Assembly: GCA_037139195.1 (NCBI GenBank)
Contig: JBAXGW010000026.1
Location: 1-55,828, forward strand
Length of the DNA: 55,828 nucleotides
Source: JBAXGW01 sp037139195
Lineage (GTDB): Bacteria > Bacteroidota > Bacteroidia > Bacteroidales > JAHJDW01
Direction of reading: 5' to 3'
The notes beneath the pieces were generated by a model, which saw only the letters and a list, made by a program, of their open reading frames with translations, did no database searches and had not been told where the DNA came from. Shown one piece after another: positions 45,216 to 53,554 of this stretch. Made by a program: the position numbers and the translations under genes. The first letter of the stretch is position 1. Every line of letters starts with the position of its first letter.

Positions 45216-45341
45216 ATGGTTCATCCTAAAATCCGCAATAGAGAAAAAGTTCAACTTATTAAATATCGAAAACCTTTATTAGAAGCACTTAAGTCAGCGG
45301 AATAGGAGCGTTGGCAATGTAAATTTTGCGGTGGTGAGTGA
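45216..45341 (+). pseudogene. Possible fragment of a zinc-ribbon/HNH-type gene
   Basis: The plus frame reads MVHPKIRNREKVQLIKYRK and then, after a stop at codon 30, ERWQCKFCGG. The pairing of LLEALKSAE with RWQCKFCG is reminiscent of small HNH nuclease proteins that begin W-x-C-x-x-C. It is broken by stops and lies directly after repeat copy C. Weak call; it may be chance. Confidence 0.25.
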
Positions 45342-45404
45342 TGGAGGCGGATATGCAAGCGATAATAAAATCTTGTTATTGTAATATACAAATAACTTTT
45401 ATAT

Positions 45405-46019
45405 CTATACATTTCTGATTAACTCAATCATATTTTCAAAATCTTCCGAATTTAAGGAGCGATAGAATTTCGCAATGAGCATATTACCTTTAACTTCAAT
45501 ATAAACTTCATTTTGATTCTCAATAGCCTCAAGTCTTTTCATAGAAGCAAAAGCATAACCTTTATTTTCTTCTTCTGAAAGGAAATAATATTTCGATGAA
45601 AACTTTGGAAATTCGTTAAAATCCAATTCTGATTTAATAAAAAACTCGGATATTGTATCCCCAATTGTTTCTGGACGAATAAGTATGTGTCCATAATCAC
45701 GGTCGAGTTTTTTAAATCCTATAACTTGAAGTTCATTGCTTCCAATATTATATTTGCCATTGGGGATATAGTACTTAACTCTGATTATAGAAAACCCTGA
45801 ATAATCTGAACCGTCCTTTATTTCGTATAAATTTTGGAAATCAATTTCATCATAATTCTCCATTAAAAAAGATTGCTCTATAAAATCTAATGAAAATTTA
45901 TCCTGTTGTTTTTGAATATCAATCTTCATCTTTGATTTCTGAATGATATCACTTATTAAATCTATTTCTGAGGAACTAAGCATAGTAATATTATGATTAT
46001 CAGGGTTTAATATTTTCAT
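45405..46019 (-). CDS. Hypothetical cytoplasmic protein
   Basis: A 204-residue acidic protein with mixed alpha/beta content, no signal peptide, no membrane segment and no recognised domain. Its N-terminus overlaps the upstream secreted-protein gene by 20 bp, so it is probably translated together with it. The final helix (NSEDFENMIELIRNV) is typical of small immunity- or regulator-like proteins, but nothing specific can be claimed. Confidence 0.5.
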   Translation of the reverse strand: MKILNPDNHNITMLSSSEIDLISDIIQKSKMKIDIQKQQDKFSLDFIEQSFLMENYDEIDFQNLYEIKDGSDYSGFSIIRVKYYIPNGKYNIGSNELQVIGFKKLDRDYGHILIRPETIGDTISEFFIKSELDFNEFPKFSSKYYFLSEEENKGYAFASMKRLEAIENQNEVYIEVKGNMLIAKFYRSLNSEDFENMIELIRNV

Positions 46020-46593
46020 CTAATTTTATTCTCAAATATCTTATTATCTCGTTTTCATAACAAAAATACTCGTAACAATATATAACAATATTATTATCAA
46101 AATTTTCAACTCTTTCAATTATATAGTTATCTGGAATAAAATCTTCATTTGTAACAATAAACCCTCTATCAGAGTTTATTATTAAAGCCTTATAAGGAAG
46201 AAAACAGTGACTACTTGCCATATAGGGAGTCAAATAATAACTGACAACTGCAAAATTCTTAACAACTGATTTAAAATTCACGATATAAATTGTATCCAAA
46301 CTAAATACCAGTTGGTCATAAATTTTCTCATAATCTTTTTCAGTTGGATTTTCAGGCAACCCCAAGCTATCATATGTTAGAAAACCTTGTTTTACGATAT
46401 ATTTTTTTAAAACAACTTCTGCAATCTTGGAATTAAGCGTATCAACTTTCAAGGTCGAAGATTTCAAATAATCAATATAAATAATTGAATCAAATCTTTT
46501 TATTGAGTCATTTCCCTTTTCATATGATTGACTATATAAGCTCAAATTCACAAAAAGCAAAAACAAGAAAATTAATTGTTTAGTGATTTTCAT
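46000..46593 (-). CDS. Hypothetical secreted protein
   Basis: A 197-residue protein with a clear signal peptide (MKITKQLIFLFLLFVNLSLYSQ). The mature part is rich in Tyr, Asn and Asp and shows alternating beta-type strands (AVVSYYLTPYMASSHCFLPYK). No known domain. Followed by an overlapping cytoplasmic gene. A partial dispersed-repeat copy lies about 90 bp upstream of its start. Confidence 0.55.
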   Translation of the reverse strand: MKITKQLIFLFLLFVNLSLYSQSYEKGNDSIKRFDSIIYIDYLKSSTLKVDTLNSKIAEVVLKKYIVKQGFLTYDSLGLPENPTEKDYEKIYDQLVFSLDTIYIVNFKSVVKNFAVVSYYLTPYMASSHCFLPYKALIINSDRGFIVTNEDFIPDNYIIERVENFDNNIVIYCYEYFCYENEIIRYLRIKLDENIKP

Positions 46594-46684
46594 TCCTAAA
46601 AAAATCTTTTGGTTTATTTCAATTGAGTCAGTTTTAAAATTTTTTAAGCTTCAAAAAAGCATATAATAAACAGTTTTGATTTAT

Positions 46685-46729
46685 ACAAACCTAAATAATA
46701 ATTTTTATATTACCTAAAATATTTAAACC
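46685..46729. repeat. Dispersed repeat, partial copy D
   Basis: ACAAACCTAAATAATAATTT followed by a diverged ATATTACCTAAA segment matches the first half of the core of copies B and C. The remainder is missing. Confidence 0.55.
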
Positions 46730-46797
46730 AAAACTCAAGGAAACTAGCTGCATTGGTCTTCAATGCTTAGTTACATAAATGGTAATGCTAAATCGCA

Positions 46798-46825
46798 TAA
46801 AAAAAGCGACCCTTTCGAGGTCGCT
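46798..46825 (-). terminator. Terminator of the pyruvate:ferredoxin oxidoreductase gene
   Basis: AGCGACC (46805-46811) pairs with GGTCGCT (46819-46825). On the minus strand it is followed by a run of seven to eight T. About 25 bp after the stop codon. Confidence 0.85.
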
Positions 46826-46848
46826 CTTCATTTATTTAAAGATTTTAA

Positions 46849-49800
46849 TTAATCTTTTTTAGAATAATCCATTTCGGTCATACGTTTGTAACCAGCATAT
46901 CTCCATTTAGCATCCGATTCAGCTATTTTAAATAACTGACCTGCTTCTGTTGGGAACGCTTTTTTCAATGATGTATAACGTACTTCTGAATTCAAGAAAT
47001 CTTGGAATTTAGACCAATCTGGTTCTTTAGAATCTAATGTAAAAGGATTTTTGCCTTCTAATTCTAAAGCAGGATTGTATCTGTAGTTATGCCAGTAACC
47101 AGCTTCAACTGCAATTTTTTGTTCTGTTTGAGCTGCACCCATACCGCCTTTTAATCCATGATTGATACATGGAGAATAAGCAATAATTAATGATGGTCCT
47201 GGATAAGCTTCAGCTTCTTTCATAGCTTTGAAGAACTGAGTTTGGCTAGCTCCCATTGCAACTTGAGCAACATAAACATAACCATACGTCATTGCCATAG
47301 CACCAAGGTCTTTCTTGCGTGTTCTCATACCAGAAGCAGCAAATTTAGCAACTGCACCTACAGGAGTAGATTTAGAAGCTTGACCGCCAGTATTTGAATA
47401 TACTTCAGTATCAAGTACTAAAATATTTACATCTTCGCCAGAAGCTAATACGTGGTCTAATCCGCCATAACCTATATCATAAGCCCAACCGTCGCCACCA
47501 AATATCCATTGCGATTTTTTAGTGAAGTATTGTTCTAATGCTAAAAGTTCTTTTGCAATTGGATCTGATTCTTTTTTCAATGCAGCAATAGCTTTTGCAG
47601 ATGCATCTGCCGAAGTTTCAGCATTGTCTTTGCTCTCAATCCAAGCTTTCATAGCAGCTTTAGTATCAGCGCTCATGTTTGTGTCAAAAGCTTTAGTCAT
47701 TCTATCAGCAATTCTATCTCTTAATTTGCCAACACCTAATGCCATACCGTAACCAAATTCTGCGTTATCTTCAAATAATGAGTTAGCCCAAGCTGGTCCG
47801 TGTCCGTTTTTCTTGCTAGGACAGTAAGGTGTAGCAGGTGCAGATCCACCATAAATAGAAGAACAACCTGTAGCGTTAGCAACCATCATTCTTTCACCAA
47901 ATAATTGTGTGATAGCTTTGATATATGGTGTTTCTCCACAACCCATACAAGCTCCAGAGAACTCGAACAATGGTTGAGCAAATTGACTATTTTTGATGCT
48001 TTGTGCTTTTGGAAGTACGTCATCTTTATAACCAATAACGTCATTCATAAAGTTCCAACGTTCGTTTTCTACCATTTGACTAGCAAGAGGTTTCATAACT
48101 AACGATTTTGTTTTAGAAGGACAAACATCTACGCAGTTTCCACAACCTGAACAATCAAGTGGACTTAATTGCATAGCAAATTTGTATTCTTTCAAGTTAG
48201 CTAAACCTTGAACATATTTAGTTCCAGCAGGTGCTTTTGATGCTTCAGCGTCAGTTAATAAGAAAGGACGAATTGCAGCGTGAGGACACACATAAGAACA
48301 TTGGTTACATTGGATACAAGTACTAGCAACCCATTCAGGAACGTTAACAGCAATACCACGTTTTTCGTAAGCTGTAGTTCCAGCTGGGAAAGTACCATCT
48401 TCTCTATTGTTGAATGCACTTACAGGAAGTGAATCGCCATTTTGAGCATTGATTGGTTCCATTACGTTTTTAATGAAATCAGGGATGTTTCTATCATCTT
48501 TAGCAGTTGAAACAGTAATAGATTTCCATTCAGCAGGAATTTCTATTTTAGTAACTGCAGCACCAGCATCAACAGCATCATTGTTCATTTTAACAATATG
48601 TTCGCCTTTTTTGCTATATGATTTCTCAATCGCTTTTTTCATTTGATAAACAGCATCTTCGTAAGGAATTACTTCCGAAATTTTGAAGAATGCAGCTTGC
48701 ATAATTGTATTTGTTCTATTTCCTAATCCAATTTCCTCTGCTATTTTGGTAGCATTGATAACATACATGCTGATTTCGTTTTCAGCAAGATATTTTTTCA
48801 TTGAATCTGGTAATTGTTTTTTAGTTTCTTCAACATCCCAAATACTATTTAAAAGGAATTTTCCGCCTTTTTTCAAGCCTTTAAGCATGTTATATTTATC
48901 TAAGTAAGAAGGAACGTGACAAGCAACGAAGTCAGGAGTTCCAACCAAATATGGCGAACGAATTGGGTTATCACCAAATCTTAAGTGAGAAACTGTAATA
49001 CCACCCGATTTTTTAGAGTCATAAGCAAAATAAGCTTGACAATATTTATCCGTTGTTTCACCAATAATTTTGATTGAGTTTTTGTTAGCACCAACAGTAC
49101 CATCAGCACCTAAGCCAAAGAATTTAGCTTCGAATGTTCCTTTAGGAGAAACGCTAATTTCTGGAAGTAATGGCAACGAAATTTTGTTAACGTCATCATT
49201 GATACCCACTGTAAAGTGATTTTTTGGTTGAGCAGCAGCTAAGTTATCATAAACAGAAATCATCATTGCTGGAGTAGTGTCTTTAGAACTTAAACCGTAT
49301 CTTCCACCAATAATGATGATAGATGCATTGTTATGTTCGTAGAACATTTCTCTAATATCTAGGTACAAAGGCTCGCCATTTGCTCCTGGTTCTTTTGTTC
49401 TGTCAAGAACACAAATTTTCTTAACAGTTTTAGGAAGAACTTTTAATAAATATTTAGCTGAGAATGGACGGTAAAGGTGAACAGAGATTAAACCTACTTT
49501 TTCGCCTTGAGCCATTTTATAATCAATAACTTCTTTGATTGTGCTTGTGATAGAACCCATAGCAACGATGATGTTTTCAGCATCTGGTGCACCATAATAA
49601 GTAAATGGGTGATATTCTCTACCAGTTATTTTTTTAATTTCTTGCATATAATCCTCAACCATGTCAGGAATTACATCATAGAATTTATTAGCAACCTCTC
49701 TTGATTGGAAATAAATATCAGGATTTTGAGCAGTTCCTCTAGTTACAGGATGTTCTGGATTTAAAGCATTGTCTCTGAAGCGTTGTAAAGCATCTTTGTC

Positions 49801-50391
49801 TAACAATTTTTCTAAATCACTCATTTGCATTTCTTCCACTTTTTGAATTTCGTGTGAAGTACGGAAACCATCAAAGAAATGTAAGAAAGGAACTCTTGAT
49901 TTAATTGCTGCTAAGTGAGCAATACCAGCAATATCCATAATTTCTTGAACGCTACCAGTTGCTAACATAGCAAATCCAGTTTGACGAGCACTCATAACAT
50001 CGCTATGATCGCCAAAAATAGAAAGAGCCTGAGCAGCAAGAGCTCTAGCACTAACATGGAAAACACCTGGAAGTAATTCACCAGCAATTTTGTACATGTT
50101 AGGAATCATTAATAATAAACCTTGAGAAGCAGTATAAGTACTTGTTAAAGCACCTGCTTGTAATGAACCGTGAACAGCACCAGCAGCACCACCTTCAGAT
50201 TGCATTTCAGAAACTTTTACTGTTTCGCCAAAAATGTTCTTTTTGCCAGCAGAAGCCCATTGGTCAACATACTCCGCCATATCTGACGATGGAGTGATAG
50301 GATAAATAGCAGCTACTTCGCTAAACATATAAGCGATGTGTGCAGCAGCGTAATTACCTTCACATGTGATAAATTTTTTTTGTTTTTCCAT
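46849..50391 (-). CDS. nifJ: Pyruvate:ferredoxin (flavodoxin) oxidoreductase
   Basis: An 1180-residue single-chain enzyme that oxidises pyruvate to acetyl-CoA and CO2, reducing ferredoxin. The N-terminal domain has YPITPSSDMAEY (pyruvate/ThDP site). The gamma-like domain is around 420-600. Two 4Fe-4S sites lie in CIQCNQCSYVCPHAAIRP and CSGCGNCVDVCPSK, near 690-760. The ThDP-binding domain has CMGCGETPYIK, GDGWAYDIGYGGLDHVL and DTEVYSNTGGQASKSTPVG. Full length with all motifs. It indicates anaerobic or fermentative metabolism. Transcribed alone from a promoter with a recognisable Bacteroidota signature. Confidence 0.96.
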   Translation of the reverse strand: MEKQKKFITCEGNYAAAHIAYMFSEVAAIYPITPSSDMAEYVDQWASAGKKNIFGETVKVSEMQSEGGAAGAVHGSLQAGALTSTYTASQGLLLMIPNMYKIAGELLPGVFHVSARALAAQALSIFGDHSDVMSARQTGFAMLATGSVQEIMDIAGIAHLAAIKSRVPFLHFFDGFRTSHEIQKVEEMQMSDLEKLLDKDALQRFRDNALNPEHPVTRGTAQNPDIYFQSREVANKFYDVIPDMVEDYMQEIKKITGREYHPFTYYGAPDAENIIVAMGSITSTIKEVIDYKMAQGEKVGLISVHLYRPFSAKYLLKVLPKTVKKICVLDRTKEPGANGEPLYLDIREMFYEHNNASIIIIGGRYGLSSKDTTPAMMISVYDNLAAAQPKNHFTVGINDDVNKISLPLLPEISVSPKGTFEAKFFGLGADGTVGANKNSIKIIGETTDKYCQAYFAYDSKKSGGITVSHLRFGDNPIRSPYLVGTPDFVACHVPSYLDKYNMLKGLKKGGKFLLNSIWDVEETKKQLPDSMKKYLAENEISMYVINATKIAEEIGLGNRTNTIMQAAFFKISEVIPYEDAVYQMKKAIEKSYSKKGEHIVKMNNDAVDAGAAVTKIEIPAEWKSITVSTAKDDRNIPDFIKNVMEPINAQNGDSLPVSAFNNREDGTFPAGTTAYEKRGIAVNVPEWVASTCIQCNQCSYVCPHAAIRPFLLTDAEASKAPAGTKYVQGLANLKEYKFAMQLSPLDCSGCGNCVDVCPSKTKSLVMKPLASQMVENERWNFMNDVIGYKDDVLPKAQSIKNSQFAQPLFEFSGACMGCGETPYIKAITQLFGERMMVANATGCSSIYGGSAPATPYCPSKKNGHGPAWANSLFEDNAEFGYGMALGVGKLRDRIADRMTKAFDTNMSADTKAAMKAWIESKDNAETSADASAKAIAALKKESDPIAKELLALEQYFTKKSQWIFGGDGWAYDIGYGGLDHVLASGEDVNILVLDTEVYSNTGGQASKSTPVGAVAKFAASGMRTRKKDLGAMAMTYGYVYVAQVAMGASQTQFFKAMKEAEAYPGPSLIIAYSPCINHGLKGGMGAAQTEQKIAVEAGYWHNYRYNPALELEGKNPFTLDSKEPDWSKFQDFLNSEVRYTSLKKAFPTEAGQLFKIAESDAKWRYAGYKRMTEMDYSKKD

Positions 50392-50407
50392 AATTTATTG
50401 ATTAATA

Positions 50408-50418
50408 CGGTATTACCG
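50408..50418 (-). promoter_or_regulatory. Palindrome in the nifJ leader
   Basis: CGGTATTACCG, a 5+1+5 perfect palindrome, 17 bp before the start codon and about 45 bp downstream of the expected transcription start. It could be an operator or an RNA hairpin near the ribosome-binding region. Confidence 0.35.
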
Positions 50419-50467
50419 CTTTGTTAAAATAAATTTGTTTTCAATAATAATCTAGCTTAGAGCCGAA

Positions 50468-50497
50468 CAAATTTAATTAAAATTATTGGACTGCAAA
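50468..50497 (-). promoter_or_regulatory. nifJ promoter
   Basis: On the minus strand TTTG (50497-50494), an 18-bp spacer and TAAATTTG (50475-50468) together fit the Bacteroidota TTTG/TAnnTTTG consensus. This predicts a leader of about 70 nt. Confidence 0.6.
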
Positions 50498-50648
50498 TTA
50501 TTTTTATGGTTTTTTTTAGTTGCTATAAACCGCGTAGAAACCTCAAAGTAATGAGTTTTTCAATACCCAATTATCGTTCAAATTGCCTATCAAATATAAT
50601 GTTATGTCTATATTATTTGCAAATATATATAAATATATATATATTTGT

Positions 50649-50909
50649 ATGACTATTTCGACAGTAATTTGTATTAATTCTAAACAATTTAAACATGCAA
50701 ACTCAGCTAAAAAAAGAAAAATTGAAATTATCTTCTCATTAATTGGTGGTATTGCTGGTTTTATATATTATTTCTTTATAGGTTGTAGCAGTGGAACCTG
50801 CCCTATTCAATCGAACCCTTTTTTTAGTGTTCTTTGGGGGCTTGGAGTTGGCTTTTTAATTGGAGACACTAACTTTATAAAGAAATTATTTTTGAAAAAA
50901 GAAGAATAA
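50649..50909 (+). CDS. Small membrane protein, DUF6132-like
   Basis: 86 residues from the ATG at 50649; upstream in-frame starts exist (TTG at 50583, ATG at 50604) but add an unrelated leader. FSLIGGIAGFIYYFFIGCSSGTCPIQSNPFFSVLWG is characteristic of the DUF6132 family, small membrane proteins of Bacteroidota with a conserved GCxSGTCPI motif. Two membrane segments. Function unknown. A TATATTTG box lies at 50640-50647, oddly close to this ATG, so the true start could lie further upstream with another promoter. Confidence 0.7.
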   Translation: MTISTVICINSKQFKHANSAKKRKIEIIFSLIGGIAGFIYYFFIGCSSGTCPIQSNPFFSVLWGLGVGFLIGDTNFIKKLFLKKEE

Positions 50910-50928
50910 ATATTAGATTTTTCTTAAT

Positions 50929-51282
50929 TTATATACTTTCCAAATCCAAACGTTCCTTCTTTGTCAACTTAGCATAAACAAGTTGATACGAATCGTCAAT
51001 TAATTCTTTAATCATTTTCTCAGATAAATTTCCATTTATATATACGGTATTCCAATGAATTTTGTTCATGTGAAAACCAGGAACAATCTCTGGATAATGC
51101 TCTCTGAGCTGAATTGCTTTTTCGGGCTCTGCTTTTAAATTTAAGCTATCAGCTTTATTTAAATCAAGTAATGCAAATAATTTCGAGCCAACTTTAAAAA
51201 CTAAAGTGCTATCATCAAAAGGTAAACATTCGCTAACTGCTTTTTTCGATAAACAATAAATTCTAATATCTTCAATATTCAT
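50929..51282 (-). CDS. MmcQ/YjbR family protein
   Basis: A 117-residue protein of the MmcQ/YjbR family (double-wing fold, sometimes called DNA-binding). NIEDIRIYCLSKKAVSECLPFDD, FKVGSKLFALLDL, NLKAEPEKAIQLREHYP and HMNKIHWNTV are the conserved blocks. Full length. Its cellular role is not established; no related neighbours. Confidence 0.88.
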   Translation of the reverse strand: MNIEDIRIYCLSKKAVSECLPFDDSTLVFKVGSKLFALLDLNKADSLNLKAEPEKAIQLREHYPEIVPGFHMNKIHWNTVYINGNLSEKMIKELIDDSYQLVYAKLTKKERLDLESI

Positions 51283-51521
51283 TTGACCTATTTTTTTGTT
51301 AATGCAAAATTATCAAATAAAACGCGAAATATCAGAATACATTTAATTGTTATTTTATTAACAAATTAACAGGTTATTTAATCATCTATAATTCTGAATT
51401 TCTGAATATTAACATAGTTTTTCAAAATTATAAAAGATTCAGGGTTAATAAAAATTAAACCTTTTTTAATGTTTAGTAAAGAAAAAATAATTTACTTTGA
51501 CCGAATTTTTAGAAGTCTGTG

Positions 51522-51542
51522 ATTTAAATGCAGCATTTAAAT
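51522..51542 (+). promoter_or_regulatory. 21-bp palindrome in the mmdA leader, possible operator
   Basis: ATTTAAATGC-A-GCATTTAAAT is perfectly symmetrical. It lies 22 bp after a -7-like TTACTTTG (51492-51499), 34 bp before the ATG. This position suits a repressor site or a regulatory hairpin. Confidence 0.5.
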
Positions 51543-51576
51543 TTTTATAATTTACTGATTTACAAATATAAAGCCT

Positions 51577-53121
51577 ATGTCTTTGAAACAGAAAACTCTC
51601 GAACTACAGAAGAGAATGTCTGCCGCAATTAGTGGGGGAGGCGAGAAAGCTATCGAAAAGCAGATAGCAATGGGGAAATTACCTGCTCGCGAACGTATCC
51701 AATCAATTTGTGATCCGGATTCTTTTCTAGAAAATGATTTATTTGTTGAGCATCAAGCTCGCGAATTTGATATGGAAAAGAAAATCCTAAATGCGGACGG
51801 TGTTGTAACTGGCTCCGGAACATTTTTAGGTCATCCTATTTGTCTTTATGCACAAGATTTTACCGTTGCTGGAGGTTCTTTAGGATTAGCACATGCTCGC
51901 AAAATAACAAAAATTATGGATCATGCCATGAGAATGAGAATTCCTATTATTGGAATTAACGATTCTGGTGGTGCTCGTATCCAAGAAGGTGTTAACTCAT
52001 TAGCTGGTTATGGCGAAATCTTTTACCGTAATACCTTAGCATCTGGTTATATTCCTCAAATATCAGTAATATTAGGTCCTTGTGCTGGTGGTGCCGTTTA
52101 TTCGCCTGCTCTTACCGACTTTGTATTTGTGGTAGATAAAATTTCTAAAATGTTTATCACTGGTCCAGAGGTTGTAAAAACCGTTCTTGGCGAAGAGATA
52201 TCTATGGAAGATTTGGGTGGTGCTCGCGTTCATGCTGAAATAACTGGTAATGCACATTTTTATGCAGAAACAGAAGAAGAATGCTTCGAGCAAATTAAAA
52301 AACTCTTAACGTTTATTCCTTGGAATAACGATAAAAAAGCGGATTCGCTTACACCAAAAAGACCTAAATTTAAAGGAAAAATTGAAGATATCATACCTGC
52401 AGATGCTAAACAACCTTACGATGTACGTGATGTTATAAGAGCAATTGTAGATGATTCAGATTTCTTTGAAGTACAACAACTTTGGGCTGCTAACATTGTA
52501 ATAGGTTTTGCTAGAATAAATGGCGATACTATCGGATTTGTAGCTAATCAGCCTCTTGTTATGGCAGGTGTACTTGATTGCGATTCATCTGATAAAGCAG
52601 CTCGTTTTATTCGTTTCTGCGATGCATTTAATATTCCATTAGTTACTATGGTTGATTTACCTGGTTATTTACCTGGTGTAGACCAAGAACATGCAGGTGT
52701 TATTCGTCATGGAGCAAAATTACTTTACTCTTTCAGCGAAGCTACAGTTCCAAAAATGACCGTTATTATGCGTAAAGCTTATGGTGGTGGTTATATTGCA
52801 ATGAACTCACGCCATTTAGGTGCCGATTTCGTTTATGCATGGCCAACTGCTGAAATAGCTGTAATGGGTCCTGAAGGTGCTGCAAATATTATTTTCCGTA
52901 AAGAAATTATGGAAGCAGAAGATCCTGAAGAAATGCGCAAATTAAAAGTAAAAGAGTATAAGAAAAAGTTTGCTAATCCTTATGCAGCAGCAGCTTATGG
53001 TTATATTGACGCAGTTGTAGAGCCTAGCGAAACTAGAAGCTACTTAATACACTCATTAGAAGTTGCAAAAAATAAATTAGATAGCAGACCTAATAAAAAA
53101 CACGGAGTTCCACCATTTTAA
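51577..53121 (+). CDS. mmdA: Methylmalonyl-CoA decarboxylase alpha / acyl-CoA carboxylase beta subunit
   Basis: A 514-residue carboxyltransferase with the two crotonase-like halves of the family. N-half: GVVTGSGTFLGHP, INDSGGARIQEGVNSLAGYGEIFYRN, GPCAGGAVYSP. C-half: VDLPGYLPGVDQEHAGVIRHGAKLL, YGGGYIAMNSRHLGAD, WPTAEIAVMGPEGAA. It transfers carboxylate between biotin and an acyl-CoA, most likely (R/S)-methylmalonyl-CoA in propionate formation or propionyl-CoA in the reverse. A biotin carrier follows 11 bp later. Neither a biotin carboxylase nor the membrane beta subunit is present here, so direction cannot be decided. Confidence 0.9.
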   Translation: MSLKQKTLELQKRMSAAISGGGEKAIEKQIAMGKLPARERIQSICDPDSFLENDLFVEHQAREFDMEKKILNADGVVTGSGTFLGHPICLYAQDFTVAGGSLGLAHARKITKIMDHAMRMRIPIIGINDSGGARIQEGVNSLAGYGEIFYRNTLASGYIPQISVILGPCAGGAVYSPALTDFVFVVDKISKMFITGPEVVKTVLGEEISMEDLGGARVHAEITGNAHFYAETEEECFEQIKKLLTFIPWNNDKKADSLTPKRPKFKGKIEDIIPADAKQPYDVRDVIRAIVDDSDFFEVQQLWAANIVIGFARINGDTIGFVANQPLVMAGVLDCDSSDKAARFIRFCDAFNIPLVTMVDLPGYLPGVDQEHAGVIRHGAKLLYSFSEATVPKMTVIMRKAYGGGYIAMNSRHLGADFVYAWPTAEIAVMGPEGAANIIFRKEIMEAEDPEEMRKLKVKEYKKKFANPYAAAAYGYIDAVVEPSETRSYLIHSLEVAKNKLDSRPNKKHGVPPF

Positions 53122-53132
53122 AAACTAAAACT

Positions 53133-53459
53133 ATGTCAGAAAAAGATACAAATCTTAAATATGTGAGTTTTGGAGTGGGCTATAGTGTATATAAAACTAC
53201 AGTTTCGAGGAAATACGAACTTAGACAAAAGTACATTCCAAAAGATCCAAAAAAAATAACTGCTTTTATTCCTGGTACAATTCTGGAAATTAAAGTAACT
53301 GAAGGCAGCGAAGTTTCAAGAGGAGCTTGTTTGCTTATTTTGGATGCTATGAAAATGAAAAATAAATTACTTGCTCCTTTCAATGGAACTATTAAAAAAG
53401 TTCATGTTGAAAAAGGAAATACAGTAACTAAAAATCAAGTTCTTGTAGAACTAGAATAG
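53133..53459 (+). CDS. Biotin carboxyl carrier subunit
   Basis: A 108-residue protein with a biotinyl domain at 40-108. The biotin lysine is K74 in LDAMKMKNKL. The preceding FIPGTILEIKV and following PFNGTIKKVHVEKGNTV are the usual strands. An N-terminal segment of about 35 residues (VSFGVGYSVYKTTVSRKYE) is not the Pro/Ala linker seen in many homologues. It pairs with the carboxyltransferase directly upstream. Confidence 0.92.
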   Translation: MSEKDTNLKYVSFGVGYSVYKTTVSRKYELRQKYIPKDPKKITAFIPGTILEIKVTEGSEVSRGACLLILDAMKMKNKLLAPFNGTIKKVHVEKGNTVTKNQVLVELE

Positions 53460-53481
53460 TATATTTAATTTATACTTAAAT

Positions 53482-53519
53482 AGGTTGCTATTGATTCTCA
53501 ATAGCAACCTGTTTTTTTT
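53482..53519 (+). terminator. Terminator of the mmdA-biotin carrier operon
   Basis: A perfect 13-bp stem (AGGTTGCTATTGA with TCAATAGCAACCT) with a TTC loop, followed by G and a run of T, 22 bp after the stop. Confidence 0.92.
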
Positions 53520-53554
53520 ATATTTATAGGTTGAAATTGCCTAAATCTTAAACT

